The notes under the pieces: generated by a model | What the model was told of the DNA's origin: nothing | Database searches by the model: none | The model's input: only the letters and a program-made list of their open reading frames with translations | DNA from: GCA-020344715 sp050115935 | GTDB lineage: Archaea > Thermoproteota > Bathyarchaeia > Bathyarchaeales > Bathyarchaeaceae | Reading direction: 5' to 3' | Assembly (NCBI GenBank): GCA_050115935.1 | Contig: JASFPO010000031.1 | Coordinates: 1 to 18,187, forward strand | DNA length: 18,187 bases | Shown here: positions 1-6,210 of the stretch, in pieces | Layout of the letters: every line of letters starts with the position of its first letter | Numbering within the stretch: the stretch's first letter is position 1 | Program-made: the position numbers and the translations under genes

Positions 1-926
1 TACTTGAACTTCTCTACATGCATGGACGCAGAAAGCAAATCACCTATGCATCCCCATTTGTCAAATTCTTCATGGAAAAAATTGATGGTTTAATCAGCAT
101 CCAAGCTCAAACCAACTTGAAGAGACTTTCAGGTGTGCCCCCAACGAAGATCAAGCAAAGGGCAGTTTCGCAGAGAGAGATAATAGAAATCTACCGTAAA
201 CACTTCAAACCTGGAGGACTAGCGATAATTCCCTACCCAACAGAAGCCTTCGCCCAAGAAGCAGAGATGTCCATCTTCGAATATCAAGACTTCGTAACCA
301 AAGCATGCTTCTTAGACAAGAAGGATCCAGTTGAAGAATGGAGAAAACTATCGAAGAGACAGAAGCGCATCACACAAAAACTCAACAAAGTCAACCAGAT
401 GCGATTCGTAAGCGAAGATACGGACCTCAAACTCAAAGTCAAAGGCCGAAGATGGATAAACTGCGACGGACACATCAACATGCCAGATGGTGAGGTCTTC
501 ACGGGCCCTGTTGAAAACTCAGCTCAAGGACAAATAAGATTCAATTACCCTGGAATCTACAAAGGAAGAGAAATTGAGGACATCACGCTGATCTTCAGAA
601 ATGGCAAAGTCATGCAGGCAAAAGCCGAAAAAGGTGAAGAACTCTTGAAAGAACTCCTAAAGGCAGACGTTGGAGCAAAAAGAATAGGCGAAATCGCTAT
701 AGGGACAAACAAAGGCATCACACGTTTTACGAAGAACATGCTCTTCGACGAAAAAATGGGTCACTGCATACACTTGGCACTTGGAAGATCAATCCAAATT
801 TCAGGCGGAAAAAACCAGTCTAGCATCCACTGGGATCTCTTGAATGACATGGAGCATGGAGAGATCTACGCAGATGGAGAGCTCATCTATGAAAACGGCA
901 GGTTTTTGATCTGGAAATCTAGCTAA
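1..926 (+). CDS. M29-family metallo-aminopeptidase, 5'-partial
   Basis: This is the C-terminal part of a thermophilic-type M29 aminopeptidase (AmpS/AmpT/PepS family), a cytosolic two-metal enzyme that removes N-terminal residues from peptides. The frame is open to the left edge, so the first visible ATG at 18 is probably internal. Counting from that ATG, the family metal-ligand motifs appear in the expected order: DGEVFTGP (Glu159), GEIAIG (Glu225), HLALG (His252) and IHWD (His271, Asp273). About 302 of the usual 370 or so residues are visible, so only the N-terminal part is missing. The gene ends 73 bases before eL42, which has its own TATA box, so the two are probably transcribed separately. 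The family call is firm. Substrate preference cannot be read from the sequence. Confidence 0.9.
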   Translation, partial: LELLYMHGRRKQITYASPFVKFFMEKIDGLISIQAQTNLKRLSGVPPTKIKQRAVSQREIIEIYRKHFKPGGLAIIPYPTEAFAQEAEMSIFEYQDFVTKACFLDKKDPVEEWRKLSKRQKRITQKLNKVNQMRFVSEDTDLKLKVKGRRWINCDGHINMPDGEVFTGPVENSAQGQIRFNYPGIYKGREIEDITLIFRNGKVMQAKAEKGEELLKELLKADVGAKRIGEIAIGTNKGITRFTKNMLFDEKMGHCIHLALGRSIQISGGKNQSSIHWDLLNDMEHGEIYADGELIYENGRFLIWKSS

Positions 927-957
927 GATCGCTCTTGTTGAAAACTAGTTGTTAATG

Positions 958-966
958 TTTATATAT
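958..966 (+). promoter_or_regulatory. TATA box of the eL42 gene
   Basis: TTTATATAT lies 34 bases before the eL42 ATG at 1000. With the usual archaeal spacing of about 25 bases, transcription would start near 985-990 and leave a leader of only 10-15 bases. This supports the ATG at 1000 rather than the upstream in-frame start at 949, which would place the TATA box inside the coding region. Confidence 0.6.
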
Positions 967-999
967 CGACTCGTAGTTGTCATTTTAGGCGCTACAGAA

Positions 1000-1299
1000 A
1001 TGAAGATAGAGAAAGAAATCAGAACCTACTGCAAAACCTGCAAAAAGCATACAGTCCACAAGGTAAGCGTACTCAGCGTAGGCCACAGGAGAGGTAAGCT
1101 ATCACAAGGCGAAAGACGGAAGTCTCGCAGAGACCGAGGAATTGGAGGACATGGCCAATTCTCTAAGGTACCCGTGAGCCGGATGGCAAGGAGATCTAAA
1201 ACATCAAGAAAAATCCCAATAAAGCTGACGTGCTCAGAATGTGGAAAAGCAAGTCAGCGATCTATAGGGCGCATGGCAAAAGTGGAGATTAAAAGATAG
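1000..1299 (+). CDS. rpl44e: 50S ribosomal protein eL42 (L44e)
   Basis: This is a small basic zinc-ribbon protein of the large ribosomal subunit, found in archaea and eukaryotes and located near the E site. It has 99 residues, slightly longer than the common 92-95. A zinc ribbon is formed by C11-x2-C14 near the N-terminus and C78-x2-C81 near the C-terminus. Between them is a Lys/Arg/Gly-rich segment (about 29-70) typical of the family. The ATG at 1000 was chosen because MKIEKEIRTYCKTC matches family N-termini and because the TATA box lies upstream of it. In many archaea this gene is followed by eS27 and then eIF2-alpha. Neither is present here, and the gene is followed by a non-coding stretch. 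Identification is secure. Confidence 0.95.
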   Translation: MKIEKEIRTYCKTCKKHTVHKVSVLSVGHRRGKLSQGERRKSRRDRGIGGHGQFSKVPVSRMARRSKTSRKIPIKLTCSECGKASQRSIGRMAKVEIKR

Positions 1300-1758
1300 G
1301 CTTTGGCAGCAAGCGCGCGTGCTCTCTATAGAACATTCTTGCATCAATCTATTATTCCTATGCTTCCGAGTTGTTTTTCTGAGGTGTGGGAAATGATCAA
1401 TCCTTGGGACCTTCCTCTCTCACTTGCTTTTTCACCACACCTAAGAGAGAAAGTGAACCCTTCACAACCTCCGTGCGCGCGCAAATCTGGCGTTAGGCAA
1501 AGTCTTTCAGGAGAGGTGCCAGATCAGCAGGCGATAATTACCTTGTTCTTGCTCGATGAAAGCTTCCCGATGAAAAGCCAGTAGGGTTAAGTAATCTGAT
1601 AGACGCCGAGAAACGCCAGCACAACGCGCGCTACCTTCTTCTTTCTCGTTTCCTAGGTGCGTGTGCCAAAGGCGTTGTTATCAACTATTGTGGACAAAGT
1701 GACTTTGCCATGTGTGCGCTTACTTTGAATGAATACGTGAAAAAAGAGAGAGGAGTTG
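1300..1758. other. 459-base gap without a convincing gene; possible structured RNA
   Basis: This gap between two convergent genes is long for this window. One open frame (1303-1584, plus) has a TTG start and no recognisable protein character, so I do not call it. Several complementary segments are visible: 1312-1320 (AGCGCGCGT) with 1624-1632 (ACGCGCGCT), 1487-1494 with 1612-1619 (CTGGCGTT/AACGCCAG), 1382-1389 with 1435-1442 (AGGTGTGG/CCACACCT), and 1485-1491 with 1518-1524 (ATCTGGC/GCCAGAT, which competes with the second pairing). A closing helix around about 320 bases would suit a stable RNA, but I found no diagnostic RNase P or SRP RNA motif and no clear promoter on either strand. The last part (1633-1758) holds the 3' flank of the minus-strand gene and an A-run at 1740-1745. 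Confidence 0.35.
1740..1745 (-). terminator. Oligo-T terminator after the unknown gene at 1759
   Basis: On the minus strand a run of six T, preceded by a pyrimidine tract (CTCTCTC), begins 13 bases after the stop codon of the 1759-2361 gene. Archaeal RNA polymerase often terminates at such runs without a hairpin. Confidence 0.4.
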
Positions 1759-2361
1759 TTATTTCTTTATAATGACCGATTTCCCGTTACCCGCGCAAAT
1801 TACTCCGCCTTGGCTTTTTAGAACGACTTTGTCTTTGTTTAACACGAAGACTACGTCTGTTGCCTTGTAGACCAGTTTCGAACCTTTAGCGATTAGAATG
1901 TCTAGCTCACCTTCTCTATTAGGAAAAGCAAAGATTAGGCCATGGTCTTCGCCAAAGCCTTTATGACTGTGTACTTTTCCTCTGAAAAACTGGTCACGCA
2001 GATCTTCTGCATTACCCACAAATCCCTGTTGGTTTTCGTAGCCCATTTTTGCAAAGTCTTCTTCGCTTGCATCAGTAAGGTGTCTGTCTATCTCCGTTGT
2101 GTCCCCCAACATTAAGAAGGGTTTGTGTAGTTCCTTTTCAACCGACTTTCCAACAGCGCCTTCATCAGTTTCAGCTATGGCATCTATGAGTAGTTTACCT
2201 TGTCCATGAAGTATGCAGCCTTTCTGCTGATCATCTAGTTTCAACGGAACAGATAATGTGTTCTCACTGATTTCTATAATGCCTCTTTCTGTTTGCCACA
2301 GTGTCGTGGCTTCAATGGTCTTTGAAATCGTATCTCCTATTTCAAGCTCTTTCCATCTCAT
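1759..2361 (-). CDS. Conserved-looking hypothetical protein paired with an ArsR-like regulator
   Basis: I do not recognise this family. The 200-residue protein has no signal peptide or membrane segment, so it is probably cytosolic. The N-terminal third alternates hydrophobic and polar residues like a beta-rich fold. The middle (about 75-140) is acidic and mixed, with GKVHSHKGFGEDHG near 128-141 giving three closely spaced histidines. The C-terminus (about 150-200) again looks like beta strands ending in GNGKSVIIKK. Only two cysteines are present. Its ATG overlaps the TGA of the upstream regulator gene (ATGA), so the two are almost certainly cotranscribed and translationally coupled. It could be an effector, ligand-sensing partner or target of the regulator, which is inference from gene order only. 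Confidence 0.75.
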   Translation of the reverse strand: MRWKELEIGDTISKTIEATTLWQTERGIIEISENTLSVPLKLDDQQKGCILHGQGKLLIDAIAETDEGAVGKSVEKELHKPFLMLGDTTEIDRHLTDASEEDFAKMGYENQQGFVGNAEDLRDQFFRGKVHSHKGFGEDHGLIFAFPNREGELDILIAKGSKLVYKATDVVFVLNKDKVVLKSQGGVICAGNGKSVIIKK

Positions 2362-2945
2362 TCTCGGCTCCTCCTCTCTAGGAGTGCAGTAGCTCGTCTT
2401 GCCATTTTGTAGGCGGTCCTACCTGGCATTGTAATGAGGTAGCGTCCTCTGACTTTTTCTTGAACCACTAGCCCGGATTCTTCAAGCACTTTTAGATGGC
2501 TTGAAAGTGTGCTCGTTGTTATCTCTGAAAGCTTCTCTTGTAATTCATTGATGTATTTTCCTCCGCTCATGAGTTCCTGTAATATTTTCAATCTGTGCTC
2601 GTGGCCTAGGGCGCTCATGACTTCAGCGACCTTTGGAAGGTTGACTTCTATCTCCTCTTCTCTTCTGTGTGGGCATCTTTTTCCGAAGATTCTGACACCT
2701 CGTGGACCTATGAAAACGGATTTTTCTAGTTCGCCATGTATGCCCTCAGCGACTTCTTCCATGGCATCTTCGATGTAGTCATGTGCGCGATTGCCGATGT
2801 CGATATGTATTCCCCGCTTTGGTTCTCGTTCTCTTGTTGTCACATCCTTGAGTTGTTCTCTGAGATTTGCCATTTCTTTCTTCAGCTTTTCCATCTCCTC
2901 TTTGAGGTCTTCAGACAATTCGATATTCACCATCCTTAATTTCAT
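2358..2945 (-). CDS. ArsR-like winged-helix transcription regulator with N-terminal coiled coil
   Basis: This 195-residue protein has three parts. Residues 10-37 form a strongly charged heptad-like helix (LKEEMEKLKKEMANLREQL), likely a coiled coil for oligomerisation. Residues 40-100 form a linker with a CPHRREEE segment. Residues 104-175 form an ArsR-type winged helix, with ALGHEHRLKILQEL as the first helix, SEITTSTLSSHLKVLEESGLV as the recognition region and EKVRGRYL as the wing. ArsR proteins usually act as dimeric DNA-binding repressors; an effector cannot be inferred because no clear metal-binding cysteine pair is present. The ATG at 2945 lies about 45 bases from a TATA box. A second ATG at 2933 (MVNIEL) is a possible alternative start. 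It heads a two-gene unit and is divergent from the ribosomal-protein cluster. Confidence 0.85.
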   Translation of the reverse strand: MKLRMVNIELSEDLKEEMEKLKKEMANLREQLKDVTTREREPKRGIHIDIGNRAHDYIEDAMEEVAEGIHGELEKSVFIGPRGVRIFGKRCPHRREEEIEVNLPKVAEVMSALGHEHRLKILQELMSGGKYINELQEKLSEITTSTLSSHLKVLEESGLVVQEKVRGRYLITMPGRTAYKMARRATALLERRSRE

Positions 2946-2988
2946 GTTTTTCTATTTTGGTTTGATAAACATCTAATTCAAAACGATG

Positions 2989-2997
2989 TATATAAAC
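2989..2997. promoter_or_regulatory. TATA-like element in the divergent promoter region
   Basis: TATATAAAC on the plus strand reads GTTTATATA on the minus strand. On the minus strand it is well placed for the ArsR-like gene, with a start near 2965 and a leader of about 20 bases. It could also serve the plus-strand methyltransferase gene, but with a longer leader of about 75 bases. It is the only strong TATA element seen between the two divergent units. Confidence 0.5.
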
Positions 2998-3094
2998 ATT
3001 ACCCGTGTGTGGTGTATTCTTCGAGAGAATTTGTCTGCATACTTCCGCAAACTTTAGAATGTAGTTAATCTTAGAATGGTCTTGGCTGGCTCGT

Positions 3095-3973
3095 TTGAAA
3101 AGGCTAGAAGACTCTGTGCCAATACGACGTTCACAAAAGGTTTCTATAGCCATTCCGGCATCCTTTGTCTTTGATATTCCGCACTTGCGAGAGAGAACCT
3201 TCAGAATCGGACTGGTTGGACGTGCAGCCGCAATATTCCGAATAAATGAGATTATTATTTACCCAGACATGCCAAACGTTGATCAAGGTCGAGACATCAA
3301 TCTTCTCGTTTTGATTCTCTCATACATGGAAACTCCTCAATATCTTCGAAAGAAGCTTTTCAGAATTAGACCAGAACTCCGCTACGCTGGTGTTCTACCC
3401 CCCTTGCGTACGCCGCATCACCCGTTGATAGACCGCTTGGAAAGATTGAAAGTCGGAGAATGCCGAGAAGGAGTTGTTACTTCCACAACTGAAGAAGGAT
3501 CGTTAATAGACATCGGTGTAGAGCAGCCAGCGCTCTTACCATGGAAGAAGCTGTCAAAAAATGCGCGAGTCACCGTGAAGATAACTAACCTAAGAAAGCA
3601 GTTTCTGGCAACCTTGGCAAGCCGTGAAGAAATTGGAACATATTGGGGTTATCGTGTGACTGCTTCCAAAGTTTCATTGGCAGAATTCATCAAAAAGGGG
3701 AGATTTGACCTAGTAATTGCAACTTCTCGAAAGGGGAAACCAATCACTAAAGTCATAGATAAGCTAAGAGAAAAATGGAAAGCTTCCAAAGAAGTTCTGG
3801 TAGCTTTTGGGGCACCTACACAAGGGTTACATGAAATCTTGACCTCTGAACGACTAGAACTCGAAGAGATCGCCCATGTCGTCTTGAATACTATTCCATT
3901 TCAAGGAACAAAGACCATTCGTACCGAAGAGGCCCTGTATACCAGTTTGGCCATATTAAACACACTTGATTGA
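3095..3973 (+). CDS. Putative SPOUT-class RNA methyltransferase (COG2106 / RNA uridine-N3 methyltransferase family)
   Basis: This is a homologue of the archaeal/eukaryotic SPOUT protein family (MTH1 and human C9orf114/SPOUT1 relatives) that sits directly before uL3 in many archaea. The N-terminal half (about 15-100) has IAIPASFV and FRIGLVGRAAAIFRINEIIIY, typical of the start of the knotted methyltransferase fold. A small OB-like insert follows (about 117-175, GECREGVVTSTTEEGSLIDI). The C-terminal part carries LVAFGAPTQGLHEIL (about 235-250) and VLNTIPFQGTKTIRTEEAL, the expected trefoil-knot SAM-binding region. Likely substrates are rRNA or tRNA. The start is uncertain: TTG at 3095 (used here) or GTG at 3116. 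An in-frame stop at 3062 rules out anything much longer. The uL3 gene begins 76 bases downstream with its own TATA box. Confidence 0.85.
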   Translation: MKRLEDSVPIRRSQKVSIAIPASFVFDIPHLRERTFRIGLVGRAAAIFRINEIIIYPDMPNVDQGRDINLLVLILSYMETPQYLRKKLFRIRPELRYAGVLPPLRTPHHPLIDRLERLKVGECREGVVTSTTEEGSLIDIGVEQPALLPWKKLSKNARVTVKITNLRKQFLATLASREEIGTYWGYRVTASKVSLAEFIKKGRFDLVIATSRKGKPITKVIDKLREKWKASKEVLVAFGAPTQGLHEILTSERLELEEIAHVVLNTIPFQGTKTIRTEEALYTSLAILNTLD

Positions 3974-4003
3974 CAAACCAACTCAGCCATAGAATTCGTA
4001 ACC

Positions 4004-4010
4004 TTTATAA
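4004..4010 (+). promoter_or_regulatory. TATA box of the uL3-uL4-uL23 unit
   Basis: TTTATAA lies 40 bases before the uL3 GTG start at 4050. That predicts transcription from about 4030 and a leader of about 20 bases carrying GAGATGA as a ribosome-binding site. It would allow the ribosomal genes to be expressed independently of the upstream methyltransferase. Confidence 0.6.
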
Positions 4011-4049
4011 CTTGACATTCTTATCTCAAAAAGGACGAGATGAAAACCT

Positions 4050-5057
4050 GTGGGTCACAGAAAAAGGCACGCCCCAAAACGTGGTTCCCTCGCCTTCTTA
4101 CCTAAGGGACGTGCTGCACGTCAGGTTGGCAGAATCCGCTTTTGGCCTGAAACTGATGCTGAAGCCCCAACTATGCTCGGTTTTGCAGGTTATAAGGCTG
4201 GATTGACCCATGTTTTCAGGGTTAACGACAAATCTGGCTCGTCAGATTTTGGCAAAGAAGTAGCCTGCGCTGCCACGGTTATAGATGTTCCACCTATCAC
4301 AGTTTGTGCAATTCGTGCTTACACAAGAAATCCTTACGGTTTACAAAGTTTCACGGAAGCTTGGATGAAGGAAAAGTCGAAAGACATTGAACGCGTATTG
4401 ACGCCGCCTAAGAACCGCAATCCAGAACAGGCCTTCAAGAAGATAGAAGAAAACTTGGATAAAATTGTTGAGTTTCGCCTATTAGTTGCCACTCAACCCA
4501 GGCTAGCAAGCGTTCCAAAGAAAAGGCCCGACATAATGGAAATCAAAGTAGATGGCAGCACGATTAAAGAGCAGTTTGAATACGCCAAAAACCTTCTGGG
4601 AAAAACCGTTTCGGCTACCGACATCTTCAAGGAAGGTCAATACGTCGACGTCATTTCCATAACAAAAGGCAAGGGCTTCCAAGGACCAGTTAAACGTTGG
4701 GGCGTCAGAATTCTACAGCATAAATCTCGTAAAACAAAACGAGGCATAGCAACCCTTGGACCTTGGCACCCAGCAAGAGTCCAATATAGCATTCCAAGAG
4801 CAGGTCAAATGGGCTATCATCAACGCACCGAATATAACAAGCGCATCCTGAAGATTGGACCAGACGGAAGCAAGGTCACGCCAAAAGGAGGATTTCTGCG
4901 TTACGGACAAATCAGCGGAACCTACATCCTCATAGACGGTAGCGTGCCAGGCCCCGCAAAGCGCCTAATAAGACTGCGCTATCCAGCACGTCCGAAGAGA
5001 GTTCCAGAAGAACCTCCAAAAATAGTTTCCATATCGCTTGAGTCACCCCAAAGATAA
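4050..5057 (+). CDS. rpl3: 50S ribosomal protein uL3
   Basis: This is the large-subunit assembly protein that binds 23S rRNA near the peptidyl transferase centre. Its 335 residues match the long archaeal/eukaryotic form of uL3. The N-terminus, MGHRKRHAPKRGSL, is the archaeal-type opening, and GFAGYKAGLTHV follows near residue 44. The conserved core loop KGKGFQGPVKRWGV (about 207-220) and the later GQMGYHQRTEYN are family hallmarks. The start is GTG at 4050, preceded by GAGATGA. The next in-frame ATG is internal to the conserved region. uL4 begins 15 bases downstream, consistent with one operon. Confidence 0.97.
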   Translation: MGHRKRHAPKRGSLAFLPKGRAARQVGRIRFWPETDAEAPTMLGFAGYKAGLTHVFRVNDKSGSSDFGKEVACAATVIDVPPITVCAIRAYTRNPYGLQSFTEAWMKEKSKDIERVLTPPKNRNPEQAFKKIEENLDKIVEFRLLVATQPRLASVPKKRPDIMEIKVDGSTIKEQFEYAKNLLGKTVSATDIFKEGQYVDVISITKGKGFQGPVKRWGVRILQHKSRKTKRGIATLGPWHPARVQYSIPRAGQMGYHQRTEYNKRILKIGPDGSKVTPKGGFLRYGQISGTYILIDGSVPGPAKRLIRLRYPARPKRVPEEPPKIVSISLESPQR

Positions 5058-5072
5058 ATGAGGATCTGAATA

Positions 5073-5852
5073 ATGGGCAAGAGAGCAGCCAAAATCTTCA
5101 ATCTAGAAGGTAAGTCAAAAGACAAAATCAGCCTTCCAGCCGTTTTCAAAACTCCGATCCGGCCAGATGTCATAAAACGGGCTGTAGTCGCCCTTCAATC
5201 TCATCGTTTTCAACCTCAGGGTCGAAACCCCCTTGCTGGAAAAAGAAGAAGTGTTGAGTCTCTAGGAGCTGGACATGGAATGGCTCGAGTTCCACGAATA
5301 AAAGGGATGGGACGAAGAGCCGGCTATGTTCCTGGCACAGTTGGCGGTCGAGAAGCTCATCCTCCAAAGGCCGAGAAAAAGATTGTGAAGAGAATCCCAA
5401 AGAAAGAAATGAAGCTGGCTCTACGTTCAGCCGTTGCCGCAACCGCCTCGAAAGAAATCGTGGCTTCTCGCGGACATATAACAGACTACGTTCCCGACTT
5501 CCCGCTTGTGGTCATGGATGACATTCAGAAATTGGAGAAAACAAGTGAAATGAAAGAAACTCTTATCAAGTTAGGTGTTTGGCCGGACATTTACCGAGTT
5601 GAAGAAAGCCAGAAAATTAGAGCTGGAAAAGGCAAAATGAGAGGGCGGAAAAGGAAGCATGCGGTTGGGCCATTACTTGTAGTTGCCGAAAACACCAGTG
5701 TATTGAAGGCAGCTCGAAACATTCTAGGCATGGACACTGTCAAGATCAGCAACCTGAATGTCGAACTTTTGGCGCCTGGAACCCATCCCGGTAGACTCAC
5801 TCTATGGTCAAAGTCTGCATTTGAAAAACTGGAAGAGTTGTTTGGAGACTGA
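5073..5852 (+). CDS. rpl4: 50S ribosomal protein uL4
   Basis: This 259-residue protein has the archaeal-type uL4 architecture. An N-terminal segment ends in IRPDVIKRAVVALQSHR (about 30-46). The long Arg/Lys/Gly-rich loop (about 47-110, including GAGHGMARVPRIKG) reaches into the ribosome core and exit-tunnel wall. The Rossmann-like C-terminal globular domain carries PLLVVAENTSVLKAARNI. It starts at an ATG 15 bases after the uL3 stop, preceded by GAGGATCTGA as ribosome-binding site. The uL23 TTG start is 5 bases beyond its stop, so translation of the two is probably coupled. Identification is secure. Confidence 0.97.
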   Translation: MGKRAAKIFNLEGKSKDKISLPAVFKTPIRPDVIKRAVVALQSHRFQPQGRNPLAGKRRSVESLGAGHGMARVPRIKGMGRRAGYVPGTVGGREAHPPKAEKKIVKRIPKKEMKLALRSAVAATASKEIVASRGHITDYVPDFPLVVMDDIQKLEKTSEMKETLIKLGVWPDIYRVEESQKIRAGKGKMRGRKRKHAVGPLLVVAENTSVLKAARNILGMDTVKISNLNVELLAPGTHPGRLTLWSKSAFEKLEELFGD

Positions 5853-5857
5853 AATCC

Positions 5858-6118
5858 TTGGACCCACAAGATGTCGTGATGTATCCGCTTATGACAGAAG
5901 TGGCTAGCCGCATACTTGAGGCAGAGAACAAGCTGGTTTTCGTGGTTAACATCAAGGCTTCAAAATATGACATCAGACAAGCAGTAGAAGAACTTTACGA
6001 AGTGAGCGTCGAAAAGGTGAACGTTTCAATTACGCCTAAAGGTTTGAAAAAAGCATTTGTGAAACTTCACCCAGACTACAAGGCTGTCGATGTCGCCATC
6101 AAACTTGGCATTCTGTAA
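5858..6118 (+). CDS. rpl23: 50S ribosomal protein uL23
   Basis: This 86-residue uL23 is the protein at the tunnel exit that docks SRP and chaperones. It shows the family pattern VMYPLMTEVASRILEAENKLVF, then KYDIRQAVEELYEVSVEKVNV, and a basic loop ITPKGLKKAFVKL. I use TTG at 5858 (LDPQDVV), which gives the family-like N-terminus MDPxxVV. The later ATG at 5879 would remove part of it. The start lies 5 bases after the uL4 stop, with GGAG in the end of uL4 as a likely ribosome-binding site. In most archaea uL2 and uS19 follow, but here the cluster ends. Confidence 0.95.
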   Translation: MDPQDVVMYPLMTEVASRILEAENKLVFVVNIKASKYDIRQAVEELYEVSVEKVNVSITPKGLKKAFVKLHPDYKAVDVAIKLGIL

Positions 6119-6141
6119 TTTGCTGTGAACTATCATTAGAC

Positions 6142-6148
6142 TTTTAAG
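6142..6148 (+). promoter_or_regulatory. TATA box of the DapB-like dehydrogenase gene
   Basis: TTTTAAG lies 69 bases before the ATG at 6211. With normal spacing the transcript would start near 6170, so the palindrome at 6168-6187 falls directly on or after the start site. Confidence 0.4.
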
Positions 6149-6167
6149 CACAAAGAGGTATTATTCT

Positions 6168-6187
6168 ATTTCCAAAAATTTGGAAAT
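6168..6187. promoter_or_regulatory. Perfect palindrome at the dehydrogenase promoter (candidate operator)
   Basis: Two perfect 9-base arms, ATTTCCAAA and TTTGGAAAT, are separated by two bases. The site ends 23 bases before the gene's ATG and overlaps the predicted transcription start. That position suits a repressor site. An RNA hairpin is less likely because the loop would be only two bases. The binding protein is unknown. Confidence 0.5.
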
Positions 6188-6210
6188 GGTTGAACCAACG
6201 AGGAATATAC

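Noticed and set aside
1406..1419. On the minus strand GAGAGGAAGGTCCC resembles the RNase P RNA conserved region I (GAGGAAAGTCC)
   Set aside because: One mismatch in the core, no conserved region V (ACAGA...GGCTTA type) downstream, and too little room before the eL42 gene for the rest of the RNA.
1516..1541. GTGCCAGATCAGCAGGCGATAA, loosely like the 16S rRNA 530-loop sequence
   Set aside because: The similarity is broken by several changes and the flanks show no rRNA helices; chance.
1303..1584. 93-codon open frame in the gap after eL42
   Set aside because: TTG start, no ribosome-binding site, composition without protein-like pattern and overlap with the complementary segments; I see no support for a gene.
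1558..1600. GATGAAA followed by CTGA, like a C/D-box sRNA
   Set aside because: The C box departs from RTGATGA and no convincing C'/D' pair was found.
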